A stretch of DNA of 64,000 nt from Bifidobacterium vansinderenii (lineage in GTDB: Bacteria > Actinomycetota > Actinomycetes > Actinomycetales > Bifidobacteriaceae), in contig NZ_NEWD01000006.1 of NCBI RefSeq assembly GCF_002234915.1, positions 1 to 64,000 on the forward strand. The letters run 5' to 3'. Under the pieces are notes generated by a model, which saw only the letters and a list, made by a program, of their open reading frames with translations, searched no databases and had not been told where the DNA came from. Shown piece by piece: positions 18,023-26,921 of the stretch. How positions within the stretch are numbered: the first letter of the stretch is position 1; each line of letters begins with the position of its first letter. The translations under genes were made by a program, and so were the position numbers.

Positions 18023-21000
18023 CTATGCGGCGTCGACACCGAAGGTCTTGCTCACGTAGTCGGTGAGTTTGCCTTCCTTGGCGAGGCGCGCGGAGTCGGC
18101 CATCACGAAGCGCGTCTTGCAATTCCGACCGAACTCGTCGTTGGGGCCGAGGATGTAGTGCGTGGCGATCTGGTAGATGATCTCAGTGGGTGCAATGCCG
18201 TACACCTGATGCTCGAAGATGTGCCTTAGCCGCTCGTCTCCGTCGGGGTAGAGCTCGCGCATCCGCTCGCTGTTGTAGAGGCGTTTGACGATCTCCGTGA
18301 TGAACAGGCCCGATTTCATGTACAGGTCCGCGAACGTGTGCTCCGGGTCGTCGAAGCAGCCGGGGTTCTCCTGCTCGAACAGGTCCACCATCTGCCTGAC
18401 GACCTTCTTCGGCGTGAAGATCTGGTTGGTCCTCTGGGGTGGGATGTAGTCGAAGATGTCCTCGGTCTGCGATTCGTCGAAGTAGTTCGCCAGCTTGGAC
18501 TTGAGCGTGATGAACTCGGCGACGGAATCGTCGAACACCACCGGGTCGAACAGGTTCCCGTCGAAGTGCGTGCCGTTGATGTCGCCGCCGTCGCGCAGCA
18601 GTCGGAACTGGTCCACGGTGATGGACGTGACCTCAAGGAACACGCTCGGCGGGATGATGGTGTCGAACGTGTCAAGCGTCGTGTCCTCATCACCGTAGGC
18701 CATGAGGAACGAGGGGATCGTACGGGAAAAGCCACGCAGATGGTCCTTGATGCTGTCCATGAGATTGGTGCGCTTGGCCTCGCTCTTCGCGGTCTCGACC
18801 TCGCGGACGATGGTCTGACCGGTCTGTTTGGCGACGTCGCCGGCGACGTCCTTGAGCTTGTCGTCAAGGGCCTGACGTGCTTCCACGTGCTTCTGGTCGT
18901 ATTCGGCGTTGATCCGGTCGGCTTCCTGCGGGGTCTCGGCCTGTTCGAGCTGCTCGTTGCGTTCGTTCTCGATGATGTTGCGCTGGATCCTGAAGTCGCC
19001 GATGTGCCGGTTGATCTCGATGTCCGCGTCGGCCTTGACGCGACGCTCGATCTTGGTCTTCTGAGACGGCTTCAACGTGTCATCGTAATGCTGCTGGGCC
19101 ACCTCGATGATGGGCGCGGTGATATGCGCACTCAATTGATCGGCCAGTGCATCAAGCTCCGCGTCCTCCTTGGAGGGCGTCTTCTGATTACTTGCGGCGT
19201 TCTCGATGAGGTCCGACATCGTGCTGTCGATCTGACTGTACAGCTTGTTGCCGAAGATATCGGCCGCGGTGCCGATGACCTGCTCGTCGGGGATGTCCAC
19301 CTCGCCGTTCTCGTCGAGACGGGCCTCGTCGGCGGTCTCCTGCATGCCGCCAAGGTCCTGCGTGGGCTTCTCCACGGGCGTGAGCGTCTGGAGGATGTCC
19401 ACGATGGCCTCGGGCGCGCGGAACACGTTGCTGATGTTCTGGAACAGGTAGTCGGACATGAAGCCGCGCTTGACGACCTCGCGCGAGCGGATCTTGCGCG
19501 GCAGGGAGAGCACCTTCTCGGCGTCGAGCTCGATCATCTCGCCGCCCTCGTCCTCGCCGAGCACCGGCAGGAAGTTCAGCAGCTCCCTCACGTTCTTCTT
19601 GTGCTCGTCGAGCGTGCCCTTGCCGCCTGCGGTGCCGGGATTGAGGTTGTTGGCGAACTCCTCGAAGATGGTCAGGGTACGCGCCGGGTCGAAATCGAAC
19701 ACGTACGCGTTCTCCTTGCGCAGATACCTGCCGGTGTTCGACTCATGGAAGAGGCAGGGGTTCTGCGCGCGGAACGCGGCCTGCATGTACAGGGCAGGGC
19801 TCTTCATGTTCGACAGCATGAGCACCGCCGTCCACTCCGGGATCGTCACGCCGGTGGTCAGCTGACCCACGGAGATGGTGATGGTCTTGTCATGCGTGGC
19901 GAGGGCCTTGGTGACGCGCACGAACGACTTCTCCGTCTCCTTCTGGTCGTCGATGCTGCCGTCGCCGGCCGCAAGGACGATCTCGTAGTCCTTGAAGACC
20001 GAATGCTTCCTGAGCTTCTTGGCGAGGGCCTTGGCGCTGTCCACGCGGTTGAGCATCCACAGCGTGTGCTTGAGCTCGTCGCGCAGCTCGGGCGTGGAGA
20101 ACGGATACTTCGTCTGCGTGGTCAACGCGTCGAGGAACTTGTCCACGTCATCGTTGTGCCTGAAGAAGCCACGGTCGTCGGTGGCGAAGAACTCGTTGAG
20201 GTCGAACGCGTACTCGGCGGTCTCGCCGTCCAAGTCGATGCCGTGCGACGCCTTGTCCGCGATGATGTCCGACATCTGGTAGGTGAACAGGTTCAGCTTC
20301 GGCAGCGTCGCATACGGGTTGGCAAGCTCCGGGTCGGGCCAGTCACGCTTGGCCCGCTGCTCGTCCGCATACGTCCAATTGTAGATCGCATCCTCGGGGA
20401 ACTTCTCGTTGGCGAGAGCCTTGAACGGCGTGCCGGACAGGTGCAACGTGAACCGTCGGTTGATGTGGTCGAACGCCACATCGGTCTTATACGTGTCCAC
20501 GCCCTCGTGGGCCTCGTCGATCACGAGCACGTCCCACTCCAGATTGCGGACCTCCTCCAGCTTCTTGTACGGACCGCCGAAGTAGATGGAGCCCTTGATG
20601 TCCTGAAGACTGACGAACTCGATGCACTTGAGCGCGTCGCCCCTGACCAGAGCCTTGTTGAACATGGAACGCGACATGACATACGGCTTGCCGGCCAGCT
20701 CGGAAGTCTCCGATACGAACGTGTACCCGGACTCCTTGCCAAGGAACTTCACATAATCCGAATACCACGAATTAGCAATGGCCGGACGGTTCGTGACAAT
20801 CAGCACCTTATCCGCCTGCAGCGCCTTGCACAACGCATACGTGGACAACGTCTTGCCGAAACGCGGCTTCGCGTTCCACAGAAACTCACCACCCGGATGG
20901 ATACGCGCGTAGTCCGCGGCCGTGTTGACGGCCTCCTGCTGCTCGTCGCGCAATGTGTATGGGACCGCAGCGGGCGTGTCCAGCACACCATGATTCTCAC

Positions 21001-21361
21001 GGAAATCATAGAAGTAACCGCGACTGGTGGGGCCATCCGTGTGGAACCATTCTGGAGGCTTGCCGCCCGGCTCGATCGGCTTCATGCGCTCGACGCCAAG
21101 ATTGCTCAGATACGCGTGGAAGTCCGTGTCATGAAACGTCTCGTCGGTGCCCTCATAGACGGCATTGCCGTTCCATTCCTTGTGGGCCCGGATATTGGCC
21201 GTAAGGGTCTGCTGGCGAATACGGTCATCGACGTTCTGCTCGGTGTAGCCGATCTTGATCCAACCGTCATGGGTGCGCACGTCAGGCGTCGTATAGGCAT
21301 AGATCTGCGGAACGGCCGGCGCAGAGCTTTTGACGCTGGAAGTAATGTCTCTGATGCCCAT
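18023..21361 (-). CDS. GIY-YIG-like nuclease / SF2 helicase / methylase-motif subunit
   Basis: An 1112-residue protein, third gene of a restriction-modification operon. Domains in order: a T5orf172/GIY-YIG-like region (about 18-110, with IYAYTT and WIKIGYT); a superfamily 2 helicase with Walker A NAKPRFGKT (163-171) and DEAH (282-285); a helicase C-terminal half with SVGQLTTGVTIPEW and QAAFRAQNP; a charged coiled-coil stretch (about 730-880); and a C-terminal methylase-like region with IFTPKKVVRQMVDLF and DLYMKSGLF near 1012-1020, resembling adenine-methylase motif I. The catalytic NPPY motif is absent here and occurs in the upstream gene. The start overlaps the previous stop as TGATG, so translation is coupled. 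It probably moves on and cuts unmodified DNA. Confidence 0.8.
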   Translation of the reverse strand: MGIRDITSSVKSSAPAVPQIYAYTTPDVRTHDGWIKIGYTEQNVDDRIRQQTLTANIRAHKEWNGNAVYEGTDETFHDTDFHAYLSNLGVERMKPIEPGGKPPEWFHTDGPTSRGYFYDFRENHGVLDTPAAVPYTLRDEQQEAVNTAADYARIHPGGEFLWNAKPRFGKTLSTYALCKALQADKVLIVTNRPAIANSWYSDYVKFLGKESGYTFVSETSELAGKPYVMSRSMFNKALVRGDALKCIEFVSLQDIKGSIYFGGPYKKLEEVRNLEWDVLVIDEAHEGVDTYKTDVAFDHINRRFTLHLSGTPFKALANEKFPEDAIYNWTYADEQRAKRDWPDPELANPYATLPKLNLFTYQMSDIIADKASHGIDLDGETAEYAFDLNEFFATDDRGFFRHNDDVDKFLDALTTQTKYPFSTPELRDELKHTLWMLNRVDSAKALAKKLRKHSVFKDYEIVLAAGDGSIDDQKETEKSFVRVTKALATHDKTITISVGQLTTGVTIPEWTAVLMLSNMKSPALYMQAAFRAQNPCLFHESNTGRYLRKENAYVFDFDPARTLTIFEEFANNLNPGTAGGKGTLDEHKKNVRELLNFLPVLGEDEGGEMIELDAEKVLSLPRKIRSREVVKRGFMSDYLFQNISNVFRAPEAIVDILQTLTPVEKPTQDLGGMQETADEARLDENGEVDIPDEQVIGTAADIFGNKLYSQIDSTMSDLIENAASNQKTPSKEDAELDALADQLSAHITAPIIEVAQQHYDDTLKPSQKTKIERRVKADADIEINRHIGDFRIQRNIIENERNEQLEQAETPQEADRINAEYDQKHVEARQALDDKLKDVAGDVAKQTGQTIVREVETAKSEAKRTNLMDSIKDHLRGFSRTIPSFLMAYGDEDTTLDTFDTIIPPSVFLEVTSITVDQFRLLRDGGDINGTHFDGNLFDPVVFDDSVAEFITLKSKLANYFDESQTEDIFDYIPPQRTNQIFTPKKVVRQMVDLFEQENPGCFDDPEHTFADLYMKSGLFITEIVKRLYNSERMRELYPDGDERLRHIFEHQVYGIAPTEIIYQIATHYILGPNDEFGRNCKTRFVMADSARLAKEGKLTDYVSKTFGVDAA

Positions 21362-22405
21362 CAGTCCATCTCCTTCACATGCGATTCGATGAATTCAATT
21401 TCCTTGTCATCCAAGCCGTACTTCCTGTAAAGCTGCTGATCGATATTGACAATGGACGTTGACCAGTCAACGTCGGAATGATCAGAAAAATCCTGAAGCG
21501 GGACCAATTGCCATGTATCTGGCTTGACATCTTGTGTCACTTTAAGCGCACCAAGCAAGGCACGTGTAAATTTTGCAGAAATATATTTCTTGCAAGCAGC
21601 CGCCTCTTCTTGATCGTCAAACGCGCCGATGCTGATAAATGTTTCCGTATTGCCTACCATTGGTCCCAAAATTATGGGCGGAGTCAGCGCTTCGCCGAAT
21701 GTACCTGAACCATTAGCTTTAGACATGGCAAGCTTGTACTTTCCATAATTCACGACCGCAGAAGTTCGGATATATCTCTTCTTGACCCATTTTTCCACGC
21801 GATCATTGTTGGTTCTGCCGAAGATACGCATATACTCATCGCCATCATCTGGTTTTACGCTATAGAAAATTTGTGGCAGTAAATCAAAAATGTTCGTCGA
21901 AACATCATAAAGATGCCCATTGCTAAGTTGTGAAGCAGCTTCAGGATGCTCTTTATGAAGAAGATCCGTAAATCTATAGGCCGTACGACTAACCACGATG
22001 TCGTCGAACGGTAAAAACTTCTTATTGACGACTTTACGAATAATGGAGTTAAGTTCAGGATAGGGCGTAAAAGTGCCAATCGGACCAATTTGCTGACTAT
22101 CGTCGCGATAAGTGACAACTACCCCCCCTGATTTCCACGGTCGGGAAAACCGATCCGCTGTCGGAGACATACTCAGCCACCTTCAGATGCTGGTCGTCAA
22201 GCATCTTGCGGTTCCACGCCTTGGGTGTCGAACCGGCATTGAACAGGAACCTCGCAGGGGTGATGAGTTCGACCTTCTCACCAACCTCATATGCCGCATC
22301 CATAAAATTCGGGTAAATCGGCTTCTGGAACGTCTTCTGACCGCCCACGGATTCATCTTGGTATGGAGGGTTGCCGATGACGGCATAGAACTTCTTCATA
22401 CTCAT
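21361..22405 (-). CDS. Adenine methylase NPPY/target-recognition subunit, phase-variable (off)
   Basis: Two frames form one protein of about 347 residues. The first 90 codons start MKKFYAVIGNPPYQDES and carry the NPPY catalytic motif of N6-adenine methylases. After FPTVEIR the frame enters a run of seven G (minus strand) and stops 10 codons later. The other frame continues with VVVTYRDD and runs to 21361, resembling a target-recognition domain of Eco57I-type methylases. Six or nine Gs would join the frames, while eight hit an immediate TAG. The start overlaps the upstream stop (ATGA). As read, the enzyme is off; a homopolymer base-calling error is the main alternative. Confidence 0.7.
22122..22128. 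repeat. Homopolymer of seven C (G on coding strand)
   Basis: The run lies exactly where the reading frame of the methylase subunit breaks. Slippage by one loss or two gains would restore the full protein. Confidence 0.8.
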
Positions 22406-23424
22406 ACTCCTTTGCTCTTCTTCAATGAAGCAAATGTCTGCGGACGGCGCTTACGCCAGTCATAAATCAGACAGGGCTTGGCTTTCTCCTCGATCGGATC
22501 GTCGATGGTGTCGAATAGATCCATCGGCTCGATCTCCCTAACCGGCACACTGCTGGGCGGAGTATCGGTAAACCCGTCCATCTGCCACAGGTTCCACGCG
22601 ATGATGTTGGCGACGTGCTGGATCTCGCTTAGATCGGGCTCCTTATTCCATCGCGCCTGCATGTGTTCGACGAAGGTCTCCAGCACGTTGATGCGCGCGA
22701 CCAGCAGGTTGTCGCCCTGGTACTCGTACCCGTATGTGCTTTCGAGCGCCCGGTAGGCGTATTTGCGCCACATGATGTAATCATTCGCGTTCTCGGACAC
22801 CACGCGCAGCTTGCGGTCAAGGAACCCGATGCGCGATTCCACAGGCAATGGCTGCCCCGTTACGGTGTCGTAGCGCGAGCAGATGAACGGGGCCTCGCCG
22901 CAGGTGATCTCCAGACGCAGGCAGTCCACGTAGTCGTGCCAGTCGAGTTCGCCGAACTCCACGGGCATGGGCGTCGCCGCCCACGTGTCGCCGTCCATGA
23001 TGGTGAACGCTTGAGGCCTGCCGAACCACTGCTCGTCGATGTCGTCGTTCATCCGGCAGCACAGCCACGACGGGGTGAACACCTCGGCGTGCGTGCGCGT
23101 GCGGGCCGCTTGGCTCTCGGCATCCTTCTCGGTGCGGGGCATGATGAGGTCCGAGTGTTCGCCGGTGATGCGGTCGAGCGTGATCTCGTCGTACATGCCA
23201 TAGCCGGCGCCCAGCTGCTCATACTCATTGTCGGCCCAGATGATGTTGCGCTTCGTCGTCTTGTCCCACAGCAGGCTTTTCAACACCTTTTCCGGATAAC
23301 GCTGAAGAAACGTATCAATAAAGTCCTTGGTGGCCAACCCAGTACTTCCGGCATCCTCGAGAGCGTCCACACCATTCCCCCCTCGCCGCCGTATAGCCGG
23401 TTTGTCCGTCAGAGTCGTTGGCAT
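22402..23424 (-). CDS. Restriction-modification methylase-associated subunit
   Basis: A 340-residue protein, first gene of the operon. It resembles proteins annotated as restriction endonuclease subunit M. It shows HAEVFTPSWLCCRM near residue 112, a strand-rich middle with LRLEITCGEAPFICSRYD near 169, RIGFLDRKLRVVSENA near 196, and YGYEYQGDNLLVARIN near 230. It has no NPPY, so alone it is unlikely to methylate. It probably joins the two downstream subunits. AAAGG lies upstream of the ATG. A G6 run occurs near codon 15, another possible slippage site. Confidence 0.65.
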   Translation of the reverse strand: MPTTLTDKPAIRRRGGNGVDALEDAGSTGLATKDFIDTFLQRYPEKVLKSLLWDKTTKRNIIWADNEYEQLGAGYGMYDEITLDRITGEHSDLIMPRTEKDAESQAARTRTHAEVFTPSWLCCRMNDDIDEQWFGRPQAFTIMDGDTWAATPMPVEFGELDWHDYVDCLRLEITCGEAPFICSRYDTVTGQPLPVESRIGFLDRKLRVVSENANDYIMWRKYAYRALESTYGYEYQGDNLLVARINVLETFVEHMQARWNKEPDLSEIQHVANIIAWNLWQMDGFTDTPPSSVPVREIEPMDLFDTIDDPIEEKAKPCLIYDWRKRRPQTFASLKKSKGV

Positions 23425-23590
23425 GCTGGACGATCCTGCCTTTCAGATTGACCATGGCTCGCCGGGAGACGGCTCACCCCTTCGAGCTCGCGCAGCTAAA
23501 GGCGCAAGTCCTCTCAGTATACCCAGAAACCGCAAGATCAAGCGGAAACGATCAGTGAGCCAGTATCATGGAATACGATTAGACACGGGA

Positions 23591-24523
23591 ATGGAGAAAC
23601 AACTCATGACCCTCATCTCACATCTACCCTATGACCCCAAATGGATAGCTCTACAGAGAGAGGCTAGCATGTCCGGGCGCATGCTCTCTCTTGGATTGCA
23701 TGCGCTTCTCGATGCAGACTACATGAATCAAGAATTGTATTACACAGGTTTTTTTAATATCACAATAGCGCTTGAACGCATTTACAAACTCATTCTGGAG
23801 TCACATGAATACAGCACTAACGGTAGTTTCCTTACCGATAATCAGTTAAAAAATGAAGGTCACGATCTCCTAAAACTCTATGAAAGGACTCAAAAATCAA
23901 TTAATCCAGTAACCAAAAAGTTGAACGATAGCCCCACTATGCCAGACGAAGAACTTACAAAGGTACTGACTTTCCTAACAGACTTTGCCAAGAAAGATCG
24001 GTACTTCAACTTTGTTTCGTTGGGGAAAAAGGGAGCAGCAGATCCCGTCTCCCGATGGCACAGACTCGTTCTTAAGTGGCATAAGCAACCTCCTCTTACC
24101 CAGGAGCAACTGGATATTCTGACCAAGGCTCAAATGCAAGACAACCAACCGCGCAGTTTGTATGACATTAATTACTTTGATGAGCGTGGCAACAATCTCG
24201 AATCCAACGAGCAATGCCAGCAAGCGCTCTTCCTAGCGGAACATGTTCAAAGGGCAGGCACTCTGATTCTTTTTAAAATCGCAAAGGCCGCCACGAATCA
24301 ACTGTGCTCATATTCAAATCTCTATGATCCAAAAACACAATCAGAGATTTATAGATCATCTAACCATCTGATATCACAAAAAGAATTGGAACAAGAAATA
24401 AACAAACCACAGCCTCTACAATTACCTAATTTCGAAGATTTTTTCACAAAATTCCACCAATCAGAAGAGAGATATCTACGTTTTGTCAATGAACGTCAGG
24501 AGACTCGTTATGCCTCTGAGTAG
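23591..24523 (+). CDS. Orphan helical protein, AT-rich
   Basis: A 310-residue protein, mostly helical and AT-rich, divergent from the restriction-modification operon. I do not recognise the family. The N-terminal part (LHALLDADYMNQELYYTGFF followed by IALERIYKLILES) has the feel of a HEPN-type helical bundle, but no RxxxxH active-site motif stands out. An alternative start at 23606 has GGAG 8 bases before it and may be the real one. AT-rich neighbours of restriction systems are often defence or toxin-like genes; there is no direct evidence here. Confidence 0.55.
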   Translation: MEKQLMTLISHLPYDPKWIALQREASMSGRMLSLGLHALLDADYMNQELYYTGFFNITIALERIYKLILESHEYSTNGSFLTDNQLKNEGHDLLKLYERTQKSINPVTKKLNDSPTMPDEELTKVLTFLTDFAKKDRYFNFVSLGKKGAADPVSRWHRLVLKWHKQPPLTQEQLDILTKAQMQDNQPRSLYDINYFDERGNNLESNEQCQQALFLAEHVQRAGTLILFKIAKAATNQLCSYSNLYDPKTQSEIYRSSNHLISQKELEQEINKPQPLQLPNFEDFFTKFHQSEERYLRFVNERQETRYASE

Positions 24524-25266
24524 AATTCATACATGAATTTGACAAAAACATGAAGTCATGAATAAACAATTTGCGACCATTCGTCTTTTCAACATTGACG
24601 CCCAATGGACAGTTCAGTCTCTCATAAATACTAACAAACATTACGAGGCTTCGATTGATCCGCACTGAACGTACGCGGAAAATGGACACTCTACGAAGCT
24701 TCATACGGCTATCTTGTCCTCGTGAATAACGACGACAGGCCGCAATACCGTCAATTGTCCAGAGAGTGTCCATATGCATGGAAAGTTCCTTGCAGCGCTT
24801 CGGCATGCCGAGCGAAACCTTCTTTAACGGTCAATCTCTTGTCCGCCATGGAGTTTACTAATGAAGCGATCCGTCAAGCTATCGAGGTTTGCCTCACTCG
24901 AAATGGTGCTCTAACCCATATGGCACTACTCAACAATGATCCGAAGGATGATTAGTGCTCTTCAGTCATCTCAGCTCATTTGACCGGAGGAGCGCCGGCG
25001 CCGTCGTGAACGCAACCAATACACAATGACCGCAGAACAGCGAAATCAACAGCAACCAACGAATCTTGCAAATACCACGAAAATGACGTCGTTACAGCGG
25101 AGACGCAACAAACGGAGACCGACGAAATCACCAAAGCAATCCTCGAACTAACAAGAGACTACCCGGTCACGATGAGAATGAATAGAAACAAACAATGCTA
25201 CATATCTTTCCTAAGTTCAGTACTTTAGTTCACAGTTACTTTAACAAGACCTCAAAATTATCGAAT
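24524..25266. other. AT-rich gap with remnants, no intact gene
   Basis: An 11-bp inverted repeat is present (ATGGACACTCT at 24682-24692, AGAGTGTCCAT at 24763-24773). Two short frames around 24780-24955 contain protein-like stretches (FGMPSETFFNGQSLVRHG in one, AMEFTNEAIRQAIEVCL in another) and may be a decayed gene. Nothing intact can be supported. Confidence 0.5.
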
Positions 25267-25288
25267 TTGACGATTATCAAATCGTCAA
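25267..25288. promoter_or_regulatory. Hairpin/operator before the 190-residue gene
   Basis: TTGACGATT and AATCGTCAA form perfect 9-bp arms around a 4-base loop, ending just before AAGGAA. It could be an operator or could limit ribosome access. Confidence 0.5.
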
Positions 25289-25301
25289 TAAGGAATTCAT
25301 C

Positions 25302-25874
25302 ATGAACATATCCGAAGCTGAGAGACTTGTAAAAAAATCCTATCCGAAATGGGAAATATTCAGCGCTGCCGAAAATGATACGGCGTACGTGTTTTTAGGC
25401 GTGTACTTCGGGCCAGATGAAAGTGCGATATCCAATATTGCCGTCGATAAGGACGACGGATCAGTACATCTGCTGATTCCTAGAACATCAGAGTCCAAGC
25501 ACTACCTACCTGAGAACACAAATGTCTTATGGACGGAATGTTACGAACCCGGCTATGAAAAGACTCCTGACCGAGGGTATAAGCCGCCTGAAAAATACGT
25601 TGAAGCTCTAGATGACAAAATCGAACAGCTTCTGATATCCATTCTACGAAAAGAGGGAATGAACGAAGACATTGATGAGACTATGGGCTTCATCAATCAC
25701 GCCGAATGGGATATTGGCATCAGTATCGGGTTCGACGCGTTATTGAGCCGACGCATCAGGCTAGATACGAAATCTTTGGATCTGTTCGGTAGATTCGCAC
25801 ATCAATACGCGGAAGACGAGAGATATCTTGAAGACGAATTCATAGAACTATATGAAGGCTTCAAGAACCTATGA
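25302..25874 (+). CDS. Small acidic protein, possible immunity protein
   Basis: A 190-residue acidic protein. The first half is strand-rich (YVFLGVYFGPDES, then VDKDDGSVHLLIPR). The second half reads ETMGFINHAEWDIGISIGFDALLSRRIRL and ends in a helical, Asp/Glu-rich stretch. The INHAEWDI... pattern resembles MafI/CdiI-type immunity proteins, which protect a cell from its own polymorphic toxin. No toxin gene is next to it, so this is only a resemblance. AAGGAA precedes the ATG, directly after a 22-base palindrome. AT-rich compared with its right-hand neighbours. Confidence 0.6.
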   Translation: MNISEAERLVKKSYPKWEIFSAAENDTAYVFLGVYFGPDESAISNIAVDKDDGSVHLLIPRTSESKHYLPENTNVLWTECYEPGYEKTPDRGYKPPEKYVEALDDKIEQLLISILRKEGMNEDIDETMGFINHAEWDIGISIGFDALLSRRIRLDTKSLDLFGRFAHQYAEDERYLEDEFIELYEGFKNL

Positions 25875-25895
25875 AGAAGTGATCGGGTTCGCAAG

Positions 25896-26921
25896 TCACC
25901 CCACAACCTCACTGCTCCCCAGCTCCCTCAACAGTCTCTTCAGTTCGCCCCGCAGCCGCTGACGATGCCGGTACATGGCGTATAGTCGCTCGCATTCCTC
26001 ATGGACGCGGTTCTCTACATACGGCTGGCATTTCCTCAGAACCTCGATCACCTGCGCAACGAGTTCCGGTGAATCGCTCTTCAGGATCGGGGAGTCGGCG
26101 TCTCGCAGCGGGGAGAGCAGGATGTTGCACACGTCTTCGGCGTGATGCTCCACCACGATGTCGAACATCGTGTCCATGAGCTCGGCGGCCGTACTCGCTA
26201 CCACGTATCGGGACCGGCAACGAACCTTGCAGTACCGCCAGGCCGCGTCGCTCAGCCGTTCCGACCGTAGCAGCTCCTCATAGGCGAGCTGCCGGCCGGC
26301 GAATATCGGATCCCGATAGTACCGCTGATGCACACGCACCATCCGGCGCACGTCCTCCGGCCACTGCTCACCGGCCAGCGCCTTCAGCTTGCGAACGTAA
26401 AGCCCATAGTCGATCTCGCGTCCACGCCTCGGAACGTCGAAGCCTGGCACACCGGATATCTTCCACCTCCAAGGCAACCTGTCGATAACGATATAGCAGG
26501 CATAAATGCGCCGCAGACCATCCTCGTCACCCAAACGCTCATACGCCGCCTCGAGCAGCGTCCACCAGCCCTGCGGCAATCCGGGCGGCGCGGGCGAAGG
26601 ATTCGCATCCGGCAATCCGATGTCGGCCAATTCCCGCGTCTTCTGATCATGGATCGTTTTCACGGCATGGTCGAGATCATCCATCGCCAGATACCATTGC
26701 AGCAAATCGCGCGTCATCGCCCACTGCCGGTCATCCATGACCAGCAAGTAGTCCGACTCGCTCGTATCGTCCAAACGATATCTACCAAAACTGTCGAATA
26801 CATAGGCCGATACGGCGCGCCCCGCCGCTCCGTCACCGATATGGTCAGCGCGCGGATGTGTATCCGCCACTTCCGGGTCCACGTCCATAGTGTGTTCCCC
26901 CTCAATGTCATTCGTCATCAT
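25896..26921 (-). CDS. SWIM-cluster paralog lacking the zinc finger
   Basis: A 341-residue helical protein, second of two genes read leftward. It shares with the two neighbouring SWIM proteins a repeat-like block: GWWTLLEAAYERLGDEDGLR at 118-137, then IYACYIV, later a YVRKLKALAGEQW segment and YEELLRSERLSDAAWRYC. It has no SWIM zinc finger, so it looks like a partner or truncated copy. The first ATG overlaps the upstream stop (ATGA), but an ATG at 26888 follows GAGGGGG by about 8 bases and may be the real start. Probably a helical-repeat scaffold; function unknown. Confidence 0.65.
   Translation of the reverse strand: MMTNDIEGEHTMDVDPEVADTHPRADHIGDGAAGRAVSAYVFDSFGRYRLDDTSESDYLLVMDDRQWAMTRDLLQWYLAMDDLDHAVKTIHDQKTRELADIGLPDANPSPAPPGLPQGWWTLLEAAYERLGDEDGLRRIYACYIVIDRLPWRWKISGVPGFDVPRRGREIDYGLYVRKLKALAGEQWPEDVRRMVRVHQRYYRDPIFAGRQLAYEELLRSERLSDAAWRYCKVRCRSRYVVASTAAELMDTMFDIVVEHHAEDVCNILLSPLRDADSPILKSDSPELVAQVIEVLRKCQPYVENRVHEECERLYAMYRHRQRLRGELKRLLRELGSSEVVG

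Noticed and set aside
18338-21430. A 1030-codon open frame on the plus strand
   Set aside because: It is antisense to the helicase gene, rich in Arg/Val/Glu/Leu low-complexity sequence, with no domain; a by-product of GC-rich codon use. The same applies to long antisense frames at 37386-39632, 44784-46622, 54274-56154 and 60190-61746.
24722-24955. Short frame with protein-like end (AMEFTNEAIRQAIEVC)
   Set aside because: Too short, and continuity with a neighbouring frame is broken; treated as a possible remnant only.
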